64,000 nucleotides of DNA, taken from assembly GCA_945874225.1 (NCBI GenBank), contig CAMCFT010000006.1:68442-132441 (forward strand), written 5' to 3'. Shown piece by piece: positions 37,201-44,857 of this stretch; positions within the stretch are counted from its first letter, which is position 1, and each line of letters begins with the position of its first letter. This stretch comes from Flavobacterium psychrophilum (GTDB lineage Bacteria > Bacteroidota > Bacteroidia > Flavobacteriales > Flavobacteriaceae). The position numbers and the translations under genes are program-made. Below the pieces are notes generated by a model that was given only the letters and a program-made list of their open reading frames with translations, was not told where the DNA came from and searched no databases.

Positions 37201-38067
37201 AACGTTCTTGGAGAAACTATCTTTAGAGGAAATGCTTCGGTTACAAACGGGCAATTTGAATTTAGTTTTATTGTTCCAAGAGATATTCGAGTACCATTGG
37301 CCAACGGAAAAATTAGTTTTTATGCTAAAAAAAATCTGCTTTTTGAAAACCAAGCGGGTTATGACACCAGCATAAAAGTAGGCGGAATAAATGAAAATGC
37401 AGTCGTGGACAATATTAGTCCAAGAGTGCAGTTATATATGAACGACGAAACTTTTGTTTCGGGTGGAACAACTAACGATTCTCCGTTCTTACTGGCAAAC
37501 CTTGAAGATGAAAGCGGTATCAATACAGCTAGCGGCATAGGTCATGATATAATTGCAATACTAGATGGAGACGTGAATAATCCTTATATATTAAACGATT
37601 ATTATCAAACAAATCTGGATGATTACACAAAAGGAACGCTGCGGTTTCCATTCAGGAATTTAGCTGTTGGTTTGCATACTATTACGTTCAAAGCTTGGGA
37701 TGTTTATAACAATCCAATAACTGCCGAAATACAATTTATTGTCTCAGGAAATGAATCGATAACATTGACACATGTGTTGAATTATCCCAATCCCTTTGTC
37801 AATTATACGGAGTTTTGGTTTTCGCACAACAGACCTTACGAACCATTGGAGGTTCAGGTTCAGGTGATGACAATAACAGGGAAAGTGGTTTGGACGAAAA
37901 ACCAAATTATTACTACCGAAGGATTTCTGTCAAAAGAAATTACTTGGGACGGGAGAGATGATTTTGGAAATAAAATAGGAAAAGGAGTTTATGTTTATAA
38001 ACTCACGGTCAAATCGAATGTAACAAATTCGAAAACTGAAAAATTTGAAAAACTTGTAATACTTTAA
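34237..38067 (+). CDS. porU: T9SS C-terminal signal peptidase PorU
   Basis: A 1276-residue secreted protein with a gingipain-type C25 peptidase domain (about 540-905). The catalytic His lies in FNYLGHGGEDG (about 786) and the Cys in FITITCDFSRFDNP (about 820). An N-terminal beta-rich region precedes it, Ig-like domains follow, and the end is a sorting-like domain (NYPNPFVNYTEFWF to GVYVYKLTVKS). PorU removes the C-terminal signal from T9SS cargo and attaches A-LPS at the cell surface, with PorV. It is directly upstream of porV and divergent from gldJ, and would process the T9SS cargo seen elsewhere in this window. Confidence 0.93.
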   Translation: MKKILLVFLSLIPFVSFAQIKGDIAIVWLEKREMSFGDSKINVPQFVGNSYSYDSYKRTISCILNLTESSSFDGNAVQITNVVYESLTTSQLGDLDPGNIPKTPSASLKINESRGIKQLFLVLSPIVKDEFGFKRIKSFSYSISGSSASRISQTNKTSVIINSVLATGDWYQFYVEKSGVYKVSKSFLQQLGFNVSGIDPKKIKIYGNGGRMLPLSNGTNYPTDLTENTIQIVGESDGVFNDEDYILFYAEGVDTWSDESQTNNNLYDTKSYYYVTVQGNDGKRISNMIPPTGSSTLNLNTFDDHQFHELDLVNIGRLGRQWFGELFDINQDQEFSFSFPNIDTATPVKLNITVASAAYTATSFKVSANGQDVGTISFPALIVNSGVQFNGGTLPSNTTFPASESIKIKLSYNNNGVPGSKGYLDNIRLVAKRKLQGYGKQFLFQYDLSYATTGIVSYDISSASGISQIWDVTDIYNVTKAENTNQASFSFKAKLGELRKYVAIDALDYFTPLKSSKPKIANQNLKGTLFKNAQGLFQDIDYVIITPAFLAAQANKLADFHRSYSNLNVKVIPLETIYQEFSSGKQDIAAIRNCIRYIYENATSSDKRIKYVNLFGDASYDYKNRIPNNTNIVPIYHSLNSNTLGESSFASDDFYGLMDSNEGNIGSFFGGIDIAVGRMINDNTEQADEMVNKVIEYHDVKSYGSWRNNYVMVSDDSDKASDVTLQNRQNILADKITSEKPFLNVNKILLDSYVQEASAGGARYPKARTDLFSAFEKGALVFNYLGHGGEDGLTSERIWEKSDGQNLSNQYKYPLFITITCDFSRFDNPSRPTAGEYTYWNPKGGAISMITTTREIGQFSAENFNDHLAKNLFSYGSNQYYSIAESLRIAKNSNPNSSTNVVFYIGDPAIMLAIAKPKIRLTKVNDIPVSQPFDDFKSLAKVKITGEITDEFNAPLTNYNGELSTTIFDKFITRTTLNNDGYSTPISFNVLGETIFRGNASVTNGQFEFSFIVPRDIRVPLANGKISFYAKKNLLFENQAGYDTSIKVGGINENAVVDNISPRVQLYMNDETFVSGGTTNDSPFLLANLEDESGINTASGIGHDIIAILDGDVNNPYILNDYYQTNLDDYTKGTLRFPFRNLAVGLHTITFKAWDVYNNPITAEIQFIVSGNESITLTHVLNYPNPFVNYTEFWFSHNRPYEPLEVQVQVMTITGKVVWTKNQIITTEGFLSKEITWDGRDDFGNKIGKGVYVYKLTVKSNVTNSKTEKFEKLVIL

Positions 38068-38083
38068 TAAAATACTATATTTG
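38054..38083 (+). promoter_or_regulatory. Predicted promoter of porV
   Basis: TTG at 38054-38056, 19 bases of spacer, then TATATTTG (38076-38083), a full match to the Bacteroidota promoter. It overlaps the end of porU, giving porV its own start site about 20 bases before its ATG. Confidence 0.6.
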
Positions 38084-38104
38084 TCCAATTAATACTAAAC
38101 ATCA

Positions 38105-39307
38105 ATGAAAAAAATACTTTTACTTTTTGTCTATTTATTTATAATTTCATTCGCAAAAGCGCAAGAAATGAATCCTATTACCACAGCGGTTCCGTTTTTA
38201 TTAGTTGCCGCTGATGCTAGAGCTGCAGGTATGGCAGACAATGGTGTTGCTACTTCCGCAGATGCTTTTTCCCAACAATGGAATCCAGCAAAATATGCCT
38301 TTGCAATAGACAAAGCAGGTTTCTCTATAAGCTACACTCCCTATCTTACTGACTTGGTAAATGATATTTCTTTGGGACAATTGAACTATTATAACAGACT
38401 AAACGAACGAAGTGCTTTTGCAGGAAGTTTTCGATTTTTTGGATTAGGAAATATTGAACTTCGTGAAACTGGCGATCCAAGTGAAATTCCAAGAATAGTT
38501 TCTCCTAGCGAATTTGCATTTGATGGATCTTATTCCTTAAAACTAAGCGAAAAATTCTCTATGGCAGTTGCCGCCAGATACATGAATTCCAATTTAAAAG
38601 TAGCTTCAGATACTGGTGATGCTTCTTCGGCAAGTTCATTTGCCATTGATGTTGCAGGATTTTTTCAATCAGAAGAAATTGCATTCAACGAATTCAACGG
38701 AAGATGGAGAGCGGGTTTTAATATTCAAAATTTAGGTCCTAAAATCAGCTATGATAACACTGAATTTAGTAGCAACTTTTTGCCTGCCAATTTAAAAGCA
38801 GGAGCTGGTTTTGATTTCATACTTGATGATTATAACAAGGTCGCCGTAAATGTTGAATTTGCCAAATTATTAGTGCCAACACCTCAAGTATATTCTAATA
38901 ATGGGGTTTATTACGGAGTTGATATGGATGGAAGTGGCGGCAATGTGGATTCAACGGATAAGGACCTTGCTGATGACGAGTACAGATCTATTGGATGGTT
39001 TTCAGGAGCTTTCCAGTCGTTCTCAGATGCGCCAGGTGGTTTTAGCGAAGAGTTAAAGGAAGTTACTTATTCAGTGGGTGCTGAATATTTATACCAAGAT
39101 TCCTTTGCGATGCGAATGGGGTATTTTCATGAAAGCCCAGACAAAGGTGCCAGACAATTTTTCTCGCTTGGTGCTGGATTCAAATATAATGTTGTCAAAG
39201 TAGATGTTTCATATTTGTTTTCAACATCCAAAGTTAAAAATCCTTTGGAAAATACCTTACGATTCTCACTTACCTTTAATTTCGGTGACCAATACGATGA
39301 ATATTAG
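38105..39307 (+). CDS. porV: T9SS outer membrane protein PorV (LptO)
   Basis: A 400-residue outer membrane protein with a signal peptide (FIISFAKAQ), a conserved AVPFLLVAADARAAGMADNGVATS opening typical of PorV/PorQ, and a FadL-like beta-barrel ending in a terminal aromatic region (LRFSLTFNFGDQYDEY). PorV carries T9SS cargo from the translocon to PorU. It lies 37 bases after porU and is followed by a strong terminator. Confidence 0.93.
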   Translation: MKKILLLFVYLFIISFAKAQEMNPITTAVPFLLVAADARAAGMADNGVATSADAFSQQWNPAKYAFAIDKAGFSISYTPYLTDLVNDISLGQLNYYNRLNERSAFAGSFRFFGLGNIELRETGDPSEIPRIVSPSEFAFDGSYSLKLSEKFSMAVAARYMNSNLKVASDTGDASSASSFAIDVAGFFQSEEIAFNEFNGRWRAGFNIQNLGPKISYDNTEFSSNFLPANLKAGAGFDFILDDYNKVAVNVEFAKLLVPTPQVYSNNGVYYGVDMDGSGGNVDSTDKDLADDEYRSIGWFSGAFQSFSDAPGGFSEELKEVTYSVGAEYLYQDSFAMRMGYFHESPDKGARQFFSLGAGFKYNVVKVDVSYLFSTSKVKNPLENTLRFSLTFNFGDQYDEY

Positions 39308-39326
39308 CAAATTAAAAAAATAACCT

Positions 39327-39357
39327 AAAATCCAAATTTCAATGAAATTTGGATTTT
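39327..39357 (+). terminator. Intrinsic terminator of porV
   Basis: AAAATCCAAATTTC (39327-39340) pairs with GAAATTTGGATTTT (39344-39357), followed by a T-run. Confidence 0.85.
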
Positions 39358-39373
39358 TTTTCCAATATAAAGA

Positions 39374-39856
39374 ATGAAAGACATCATTATTTCAACCCGA
39401 TTTTCCGTTTTCGAATCGCTTCAGGAATTACCAAAAGACATTCAAAATCTAATGGTTCAAGCTGTGGAGGTGAGAAAAAATGCTTATGCTCCCTACTCAA
39501 GGTTTAGAGTTGGCACGGCTCTTTTATTGGATAATGGAAAAATAGTTTTGGGTTCAAACCAAGAAAACGCAGCATATCCTTCAGGGCTTTGCGCTGAACG
39601 CGTTGCCGTTTTTCAGGCTGGATCCATATATCCTGAAGCAAAAATTTTGAAAATGGCTATTACTGCAGCTTCTGATACGAATCAAACCACTGCTCCTATT
39701 CCTCCTTGCGGTTCTTGCAGGCAGTCCATCGCCGAGTATGAAATAAAACAAGAAACCCCAATCGAGATTTATTTTATGGGCGAAATAGGGGCTGTTTACA
39801 AATCGGATTCCCTAAAAAACCTGCTTCCATTTATGTTTGATAAGCGCTTCTTATAA
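39374..39856 (+). CDS. cdd: Cytidine deaminase
   Basis: A 160-residue zinc enzyme with the CDA motifs AYAPYSRFRVGTALL, the catalytic CAERVAVF (zinc ligand Cys and general acid Glu) and PPCGSCRQSIAEYE (two zinc cysteines). It deaminates cytidine and deoxycytidine to uridine in pyrimidine salvage. The length fits the tetrameric type. It stands between the porV terminator and the pdhA promoter. Confidence 0.95.
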   Translation: MKDIIISTRFSVFESLQELPKDIQNLMVQAVEVRKNAYAPYSRFRVGTALLLDNGKIVLGSNQENAAYPSGLCAERVAVFQAGSIYPEAKILKMAITAASDTNQTTAPIPPCGSCRQSIAEYEIKQETPIEIYFMGEIGAVYKSDSLKNLLPFMFDKRFL

Positions 39857-39905
39857 AAAAAACCAAAAATTACCTTTTAAATTTTAATGCTTACTCGGAA
39901 TGTCT

Positions 39906-39913
39906 TATTTTTG
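39906..39913 (+). promoter_or_regulatory. -7 element of the pdhA promoter
   Basis: TATTTTTG matches TAnnTTTG, about 98 bases before the pdhA ATG. The -33 region is weak. The long leader contains TTGCAA-ctTTGCAA-like words but no recognisable riboswitch. Confidence 0.45.
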
Positions 39914-40010
39914 CAACTTGCAAATTTGGGGTGAGGAAACTATTTTTGCTTAAGTAGGTATTAAAATACCAAACATAACAACACTTTAGCATAAAAATAA
40001 TAAAAAACAC

Positions 40011-41009
40011 ATGAAAGAAGTAACAAAAGAAGTTTATTTAAAGTGGTACGAAGACATGCTGCTTTGGAGAAAGTTTGAAGACAAACTTGCAGCATTATAC
40101 ATTCAACAAAAAATTAGAGGATTTCTACACTTATATAATGGTCAGGAAGCCGTTTTAGCTGGTGCATTGCACGCTATGGACTTGACTAAAGATAAAATGA
40201 TTACCGCATACAGAAATCACGTACAACCTATTGGGATGGGAGTTGATCCTAGACGTGTAATGGCTGAACTTATGGGAAAGGTTACAGGAACCTCTAAAGG
40301 AATGGGTGGTTCTATGCACATTTTCTCAAAAGAACACGGATTTTATGGCGGTCACGGAATTGTAGGAGGACAAATTCCTGTAGGAGCCGGAATTGCTTTT
40401 GGTGACAAATACAATAATACTGGCGGAGTAACATTAACTTATTTTGGTGATGGCGCTTCACGACAAGGTTCATTGCACGAAGCTTTTAATATGGCTATGC
40501 TTTGGAATCTTCCAGTTGTTTTTATCGTTGAAAATAATGGTTATGCAATGGGAACTTCTGTAGAAAGAACCGCAAATCATCCCGATATCTGGAAACTTGG
40601 TTTAGGATACGAAATGCCTTGCGGACCAGTTGACGGAATGAATCCTGTAAAAGTTGCCGAAGCAATGACTGAAGCTATCGAAAGAGCACGCAGCGGTGGT
40701 GGACCAACTTTTCTTGAAATGAAAACGTATCGTTATAGAGGACACTCTATGTCAGACGCACAATTATACCGTTCGAAAGAAGAAGTGGAAGAATATAAAA
40801 AAATTGACCCAATTACTCAGGTTTTAGATGTAATTAAAGATCAAAAATATGCAACCGAAGCAGAAATTGAAGCAATCGAACAAAAAGTAAAAGATTTAAT
40901 CGAAGAATGTGTGAAATTCGCCGAAGAATCTCCATATCCTGAAATTCAACAACTATACGACGTGGTTTACGCCCAAGAAAACTATCCATTTTTACCTCAT
41001 AAACTATAA
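40011..41009 (+). CDS. pdhA: Pyruvate dehydrogenase E1 component, alpha subunit
   Basis: A 332-residue thiamine-diphosphate enzyme subunit with the E1-alpha motifs GFLHLYNGQEAV, GKVTGTSKGMGGSMHIFS, the TPP/Mg motif GDGASRQGSLHEAFNMA ending in ENNGYAMGTS, and the phosphorylation-loop-like YRYRGHSMSDAQLYR. Together with an E1-beta encoded elsewhere, it decarboxylates pyruvate and acetylates the E2 lipoyl group. pdhC begins 6 bases after it; no pdhB is present in the window, as usual in flavobacteria. Confidence 0.95.
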   Translation: MKEVTKEVYLKWYEDMLLWRKFEDKLAALYIQQKIRGFLHLYNGQEAVLAGALHAMDLTKDKMITAYRNHVQPIGMGVDPRRVMAELMGKVTGTSKGMGGSMHIFSKEHGFYGGHGIVGGQIPVGAGIAFGDKYNNTGGVTLTYFGDGASRQGSLHEAFNMAMLWNLPVVFIVENNGYAMGTSVERTANHPDIWKLGLGYEMPCGPVDGMNPVKVAEAMTEAIERARSGGGPTFLEMKTYRYRGHSMSDAQLYRSKEEVEEYKKIDPITQVLDVIKDQKYATEAEIEAIEQKVKDLIEECVKFAEESPYPEIQQLYDVVYAQENYPFLPHKL

Positions 41010-41015
41010 TCAATT

Positions 41016-42653
41016 ATGGCAACAGTAATTAATATGCCTCGTTTGAGCGATACTATGACGGAAGGAACGGTAGCAGCTTGGTTAAAAAAAGTAGGCGACA
41101 AAGTCAGTGAAGGTGATATTCTTGCCGAAATTGAAACTGACAAAGCAACAATGGAATTCGAATCCTTCAATGAAGGAACACTTTTACACATTGGCATTCA
41201 AGCCGGAGAAACTGCACCAGTAGATACTTTATTGGCAATTATAGGAAATGAAGGAGAAGATATCTCCGCTTTAATAAGCCCCCCAACCCCCAAAGGGGGA
41301 GCAATAGAATCCGTCAATAAAAACGAAACAGAAGTTAAACCAACCCCAACAACTCCCCCTTTGGGGGTTGGGGGGCTTGGAGTTATTGTAGTTACAATGC
41401 CTCGTTTGAGCGACACAATGACCGAAGGAACTGTAGCAACCTGGTTGAAAAAAGTAGGCGATAAAGTTGCCGAAGGTGATATTCTTGCTGAAATCGAAAC
41501 CGATAAAGCAACAATGGAATTCGAATCTTTCAACGAAGGGACTTTATTATACATCGGAATTCAAGAAGGACAAACGGCTCCTGTTGACAGTTTATTGGCA
41601 ATCATTGGACCAGAAGGAACAGACATTAGCGGCATTGCCGAAAATTATAGTCCCCTAAACCCTAAAGTGGGAAATGTTGCAACAACGGAAGAAGCAAAAT
41701 CGACACCAACTATAGAAGCTGCGCCAATTGCTCAGGAAGTATCTGCTGACGGACAACGTGTTTTGGCTTCACCATTAGCAAAGAAAATTGCTAGCGAAAA
41801 AGGAATTCAACTGTCACAAGTGAAAGGTTCCGGAGAAAACGGACGTATCACTAAAAGTGATGTGGAAAATTTTACGCCATCAATAGCAGCTGCACCAAGT
41901 CAAGTTGCTCAACCGACAACCGACAACTCACAACCGACAACTGTTTCAAAACCTTATGTTCCAGCAGGACAAATTGCTACAGAAGAAATCAAAAATTCGC
42001 AAATGCGTAAAATCATTGCGAAACGTTTAGCAGAATCCTTGTTTACTGCACCACATTACAACTTGGTGATTGAGGTAACAATGGACGAAGCAATGAAATC
42101 AAGAGCAATTATCAACAGCGTTCCGGATACCAAAGTATCTTTTAACGATATGGTGATTAAAGCTTGTGCAATGGCTTTGAAAAAACACCCAAAAATCAAT
42201 TCACAATGGAAAGAAGATGCAATCACCATCAACTACCACGTGAATATTGGTGTTGCTGTTGCTGTTGAAGACGGATTAGTAGTTCCAGTATTGCCATTTA
42301 CTGACGGTATGAGTTTGTCTCAAATTGGAACAAGCGTAAGAGACCTTGCTGGAAGAGCCAAAAACAAAAAATTATTACCATCAGAAATGGAAGGAAGTAC
42401 TTTCACGATTTCTAACCTTGGAATGTTTGGAATTACCGAATTCAACTCTATCATTAACCAACCGAATTCTGCTATCCTATCCGTAGGAGCGATTGTAGAA
42501 AAACCAGTGGTGAAAAATGGACAAATTGTGGTAGGAAACACAATGATGTTATCTCTTGCTTGCGATCACAGAACTATCGACGGTGCAACCGGAGCTCAGT
42601 TCTTGCAAACTTTGAAACAATATATTGAAAACCCAGTGACGATGCTAGCCTAA
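41016..42653 (+). CDS. pdhC: Pyruvate dehydrogenase E2, dihydrolipoamide acetyltransferase
   Basis: A 545-residue protein with two lipoyl domains (about 3-78 and 127-202; each with the lipoylated Lys in ETDKATMEFES), an E3-binding domain (about 248-283, ASPLAKKIASEKG) and the catalytic acetyltransferase domain (about 320-545) with the active His in ACDHRTIDGATGAQF. The first linker contains SPPTPKGGA and PTTPPLGVGGLG, which are the translation of a 25-base inverted repeat that seems to have been inserted in frame. The lipoyl DNA units are nearly identical, implying recent duplication or gene conversion. It is co-transcribed with pdhA and ends before a bidirectional terminator. Confidence 0.95.
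   Translation: MATVINMPRLSDTMTEGTVAAWLKKVGDKVSEGDILAEIETDKATMEFESFNEGTLLHIGIQAGETAPVDTLLAIIGNEGEDISALISPPTPKGGAIESVNKNETEVKPTPTTPPLGVGGLGVIVVTMPRLSDTMTEGTVATWLKKVGDKVAEGDILAEIETDKATMEFESFNEGTLLYIGIQEGQTAPVDSLLAIIGPEGTDISGIAENYSPLNPKVGNVATTEEAKSTPTIEAAPIAQEVSADGQRVLASPLAKKIASEKGIQLSQVKGSGENGRITKSDVENFTPSIAAAPSQVAQPTTDNSQPTTVSKPYVPAGQIATEEIKNSQMRKIIAKRLAESLFTAPHYNLVIEVTMDEAMKSRAIINSVPDTKVSFNDMVIKACAMALKKHPKINSQWKEDAITINYHVNIGVAVAVEDGLVVPVLPFTDGMSLSQIGTSVRDLAGRAKNKKLLPSEMEGSTFTISNLGMFGITEFNSIINQPNSAILSVGAIVEKPVVKNGQIVVGNTMMLSLACDHRTIDGATGAQFLQTLKQYIENPVTMLA
41276..41378. repeat. In-frame palindromic repeat element inside pdhC
   Basis: Two perfect 25-base arms (41276-41300 and 41354-41378) are reverse complements, separated by 53 bases. 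Each arm holds a smaller palindrome CCCCC-AAA-GGGGG. They are GC-rich in an AT-rich gene and lie exactly in the flexible linker between the lipoyl domains, translated as Pro/Gly-rich residues. This looks like a mobile palindromic unit tolerated because it stays in frame. Confidence 0.8.
41649..41672. repeat. Degenerate copy of the palindromic unit in the second pdhC linker
   Basis: AGTCCCCTAAACCCTAAAGT followed by GGGA resembles one arm of the element at 41276-41300 with several substitutions. It falls in the linker after the second lipoyl domain (NYSPLNPKVGN). Confidence 0.4.
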
Positions 42654-42674
42654 TAGCTCGCTAGTTTGTATATG

Positions 42675-42706
42675 AAATCCCGTTTTGAGAAATCAGAACG
42701 GGATTT
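42675..42706. terminator. Bidirectional terminator between pdhC and the glycosyltransferase
   Basis: AAATCCCGTT (42675-42684) and AACGGGATTT (42697-42706) form a 10-base stem followed by T residues on the plus strand; the two genes are convergent. Confidence 0.8.
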
Positions 42707-42708
42707 TT

Positions 42709-43950
42709 TTATTTATTCTTCTCCTCAATCCATCTCGACATATATTTAGTACTAGTCAATGTATGGTGTTGCAACATTGATCCCATAAAATTATCTAATC
42801 GATGTTGCTTCAAATTAGTTTGTACTTTTAAAATATGCTCAACAAAATCATTCTCAAAAACCGATTTCAAATAGCGTTTCTTAATAATTAAAAAACCGTT
42901 TTCTTGTGCTTTTAGCCAAAGATTTCTGTTTTGATACAATTCTACAGCTTTATCCGCAAAAACTTGAGGTTCATCAGTAATAAAACCATTCCAAGGCAAA
43001 TCACCACACATTGATTCAGCACCAATAGTTGTTGTTACGCTTGGCGTTCCACATTGCATTGCTTCGGCCAATTTTCCTTTTATTCCTGCACCAAAACGTA
43101 AAGGAGCTAAAACAACTCGGGCATTTTTCACGACATCTTGAGCATCATTGGCACGACCCATAATATGAAAACCTTGTTTTGGTTGGTGCAATTGCAATAC
43201 TTTTTGAGAAGGATAAGCACCATAAATCTGCAAAACAGCTTCTGGCATTTGTTTTCTGATGAGTGGCCAAATCGTTTCTTTCAAATATTGAACCGCATTC
43301 CAATTGGGTTCGTGGAGAAAGTTGCCAATAAAAACAAAATTGGCTCGTTCTTCAAATGAAGGTAAATTTTGACTGGTTGAATATTCAATTGACTCCAACA
43401 ATAAAGGCAAATAATACAATAAACTAGAATCGATTTTGAAAACAGATTGCAATAATTCTATTTCATATTCGGAAATCATCAAGGAAATATCGCAACGCAA
43501 AATACTGGCAATTTCTCTTTTGGCAACATCTTCCACCAATAAATCATCTGTTGAAAATGGTCTGTTTTCCTTGAATGCTTTTTGGCGTGCCAACCGCAAA
43601 CAATGCAAATCTTCAGTATCCAACAATCGTAACGCATCAGGACAATTTTCGGCAACGCGCCAGCCATATTGTTCTTCCATCATAAAACGATCAAACAACA
43701 CAATAGATGGATTCAATTCTTTGACAAAAACATCAAAACTCGAACAATTTAAGGATATCGCTTTTTTGGCTACAGCCAAAGATTCCAAGTCAATCATATA
43801 ATCACTATCCGAAGCAGAACTGGCAAAAGTAACTTCGAAACCCTGTTCCTTAAAAATAGAAATTAACTGCACCATCCTTCCTCCTGCCGCCGAAGAATTG
43901 GGTTCTGGCCAAACAAATCCAAGGATTAAAACACGCTGATTTGCAATCAT
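42709..43950 (-). CDS. Glycosyltransferase, GT4-like (group 1)
   Basis: A 413-residue cytoplasmic protein with a GT-B fold: an N-terminal Rossmann half starting RVLILGFVWPEPNSSAAGGRM and a C-terminal donor-binding half with FIGNFLHEPNWNAVQYL, ILQIYGAYPSQKV-like strands and the signature VVLAPLRFGAGIKGKLAEAMQCGTPSV. These match the glycosyl transferase group 1/4 families. The acceptor is unknown; it could act in cell-surface polysaccharide or protein glycosylation. It is a single gene, convergent with pdhC and divergent from miaE. Confidence 0.85.
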   Translation of the reverse strand: MIANQRVLILGFVWPEPNSSAAGGRMVQLISIFKEQGFEVTFASSASDSDYMIDLESLAVAKKAISLNCSSFDVFVKELNPSIVLFDRFMMEEQYGWRVAENCPDALRLLDTEDLHCLRLARQKAFKENRPFSTDDLLVEDVAKREIASILRCDISLMISEYEIELLQSVFKIDSSLLYYLPLLLESIEYSTSQNLPSFEERANFVFIGNFLHEPNWNAVQYLKETIWPLIRKQMPEAVLQIYGAYPSQKVLQLHQPKQGFHIMGRANDAQDVVKNARVVLAPLRFGAGIKGKLAEAMQCGTPSVTTTIGAESMCGDLPWNGFITDEPQVFADKAVELYQNRNLWLKAQENGFLIIKKRYLKSVFENDFVEHILKVQTNLKQHRLDNFMGSMLQHHTLTSTKYMSRWIEEKNK

Positions 43951-44058
43951 GAAACTAATTATTTATGATGCAAAATAAGAAAAATAAACCGCAAATCAAT
44001 CCATTCTACAACAAATAAAAGCTGTATTTTTACATTCAATCTCCATAAATACAGAAAA

Positions 44059-44640
44059 ATGTTAGGATTAAAATTAGCTACCGACCCAAAATGGGTAAAT
44101 ATCGTTGAATCGAACATCGAAGAAATCTTGACCGATCACGCTTGGTGCGAGCAAAAAGCGGCAACAAACATCATCACAATCATCACTTATAATTCGGAAC
44201 ACGTTGATTTAGTTACTGATTTATTGGAAATTGCCAAAGAAGAAATCGAACATTTCCAAAGGGTTCACAACATAATCAAAGAACGTGGATTGACTTTGGG
44301 AAGAGAACGAAAAGACCATTATGTCAACGAACTTTTCAAGTTTTTGAAAAAAGACGGCAGCAGAAATGATGCATTTGTTGATAGATTACTTTTCTCCGCA
44401 ATGATTGAAGCCAGAAGTTGCGAAAGATTTAAAGTATTATCCCAAAACATTGAAGACCAAGAATTGGCGGCATTTTATAAAGAATTAATGATAAGTGAAG
44501 CCGGACATTATACCACATTTCTCCGTTTCGCCAGAAAATATTCAGAGAAAGTGGATGTCGATAAACGTTGGCAAGAATGGATTGATTTTGAAGGCGAATT
44601 GATCACCAACTACGGAAAAAAAGAAACCGTACACGGATAA
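44059..44640 (+). CDS. miaE: tRNA-(ms2io6A)-hydroxylase MiaE
   Basis: A 193-residue ferritin-like diiron protein. The iron ligands are visible as EEIEHFQRVH (Glu-x-x-His), EARSCERF and SEAGHYTTF (Glu-x-x-His). This is the MiaE pattern, an oxygenase that hydroxylates the isopentenyl group of ms2i6A at position 37 of tRNAs. The assignment by family is strong; other ferritin-like hydroxylases have different spacing. It is a single-gene unit followed by an inverted repeat region. Confidence 0.88.
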   Translation: MLGLKLATDPKWVNIVESNIEEILTDHAWCEQKAATNIITIITYNSEHVDLVTDLLEIAKEEIEHFQRVHNIIKERGLTLGRERKDHYVNELFKFLKKDGSRNDAFVDRLLFSAMIEARSCERFKVLSQNIEDQELAAFYKELMISEAGHYTTFLRFARKYSEKVDVDKRWQEWIDFEGELITNYGKKETVHG

Positions 44641-44722
44641 TAGCCTTGTTTTTTACTTAAAAACCTGAGTTCTATTATTTTTCAAGTAATAAACTGCTTG
44701 TTAAACAGTTATTTAAATTAAT

Positions 44723-44808
44723 AATCCTGCAAGGACTTTTTTTGACCTTGTAGGTATCAAAATTATTTAAAAATCTCACCTACAAGGTTTTGAAAACCTT
44801 GCAGGATT
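44723..44808. repeat. Long imperfect inverted repeat
   Basis: The arms at 44723-44756 (AATCCTGCAAGG, then GACCTTGTAGGTA) and 44777-44808 (CACCTACAAGG, then CCTTGCAGGATT) are reverse complements with a few mismatches. Each arm has a CCTGCAAGG/CCTTGTAGG pair. It resembles intergenic palindromic units of flavobacteria and may also form the transcript end of miaE. Confidence 0.6.
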
Positions 44809-44857
44809 GAAAAACCAATAAAGATTAACATTTTATTAATCAATCTCAATTCAAAAA

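Noticed and set aside
39857..40010. Riboswitch or structured leader upstream of pdhA
   Set aside because: The region is AT-rich with a promoter-like element but no recognisable conserved riboswitch core.
41276..41378. Intragenic transcription terminator in pdhC
   Set aside because: The arms form a strong hairpin but no T-tract follows, and termination here would destroy an essential enzyme; an inserted repeat is the better reading.
41198..41554. Antisense open frame of 118 codons inside pdhC
   Set aside because: It is the reverse reading of the two lipoyl domains and the palindromic element; base use and conservation belong to the sense strand.
43436..43801. Plus-strand open frame of about 121 codons inside the glycosyltransferase gene
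   Set aside because: It has no signal, motif or leader and lies wholly within a well-supported gene on the other strand.
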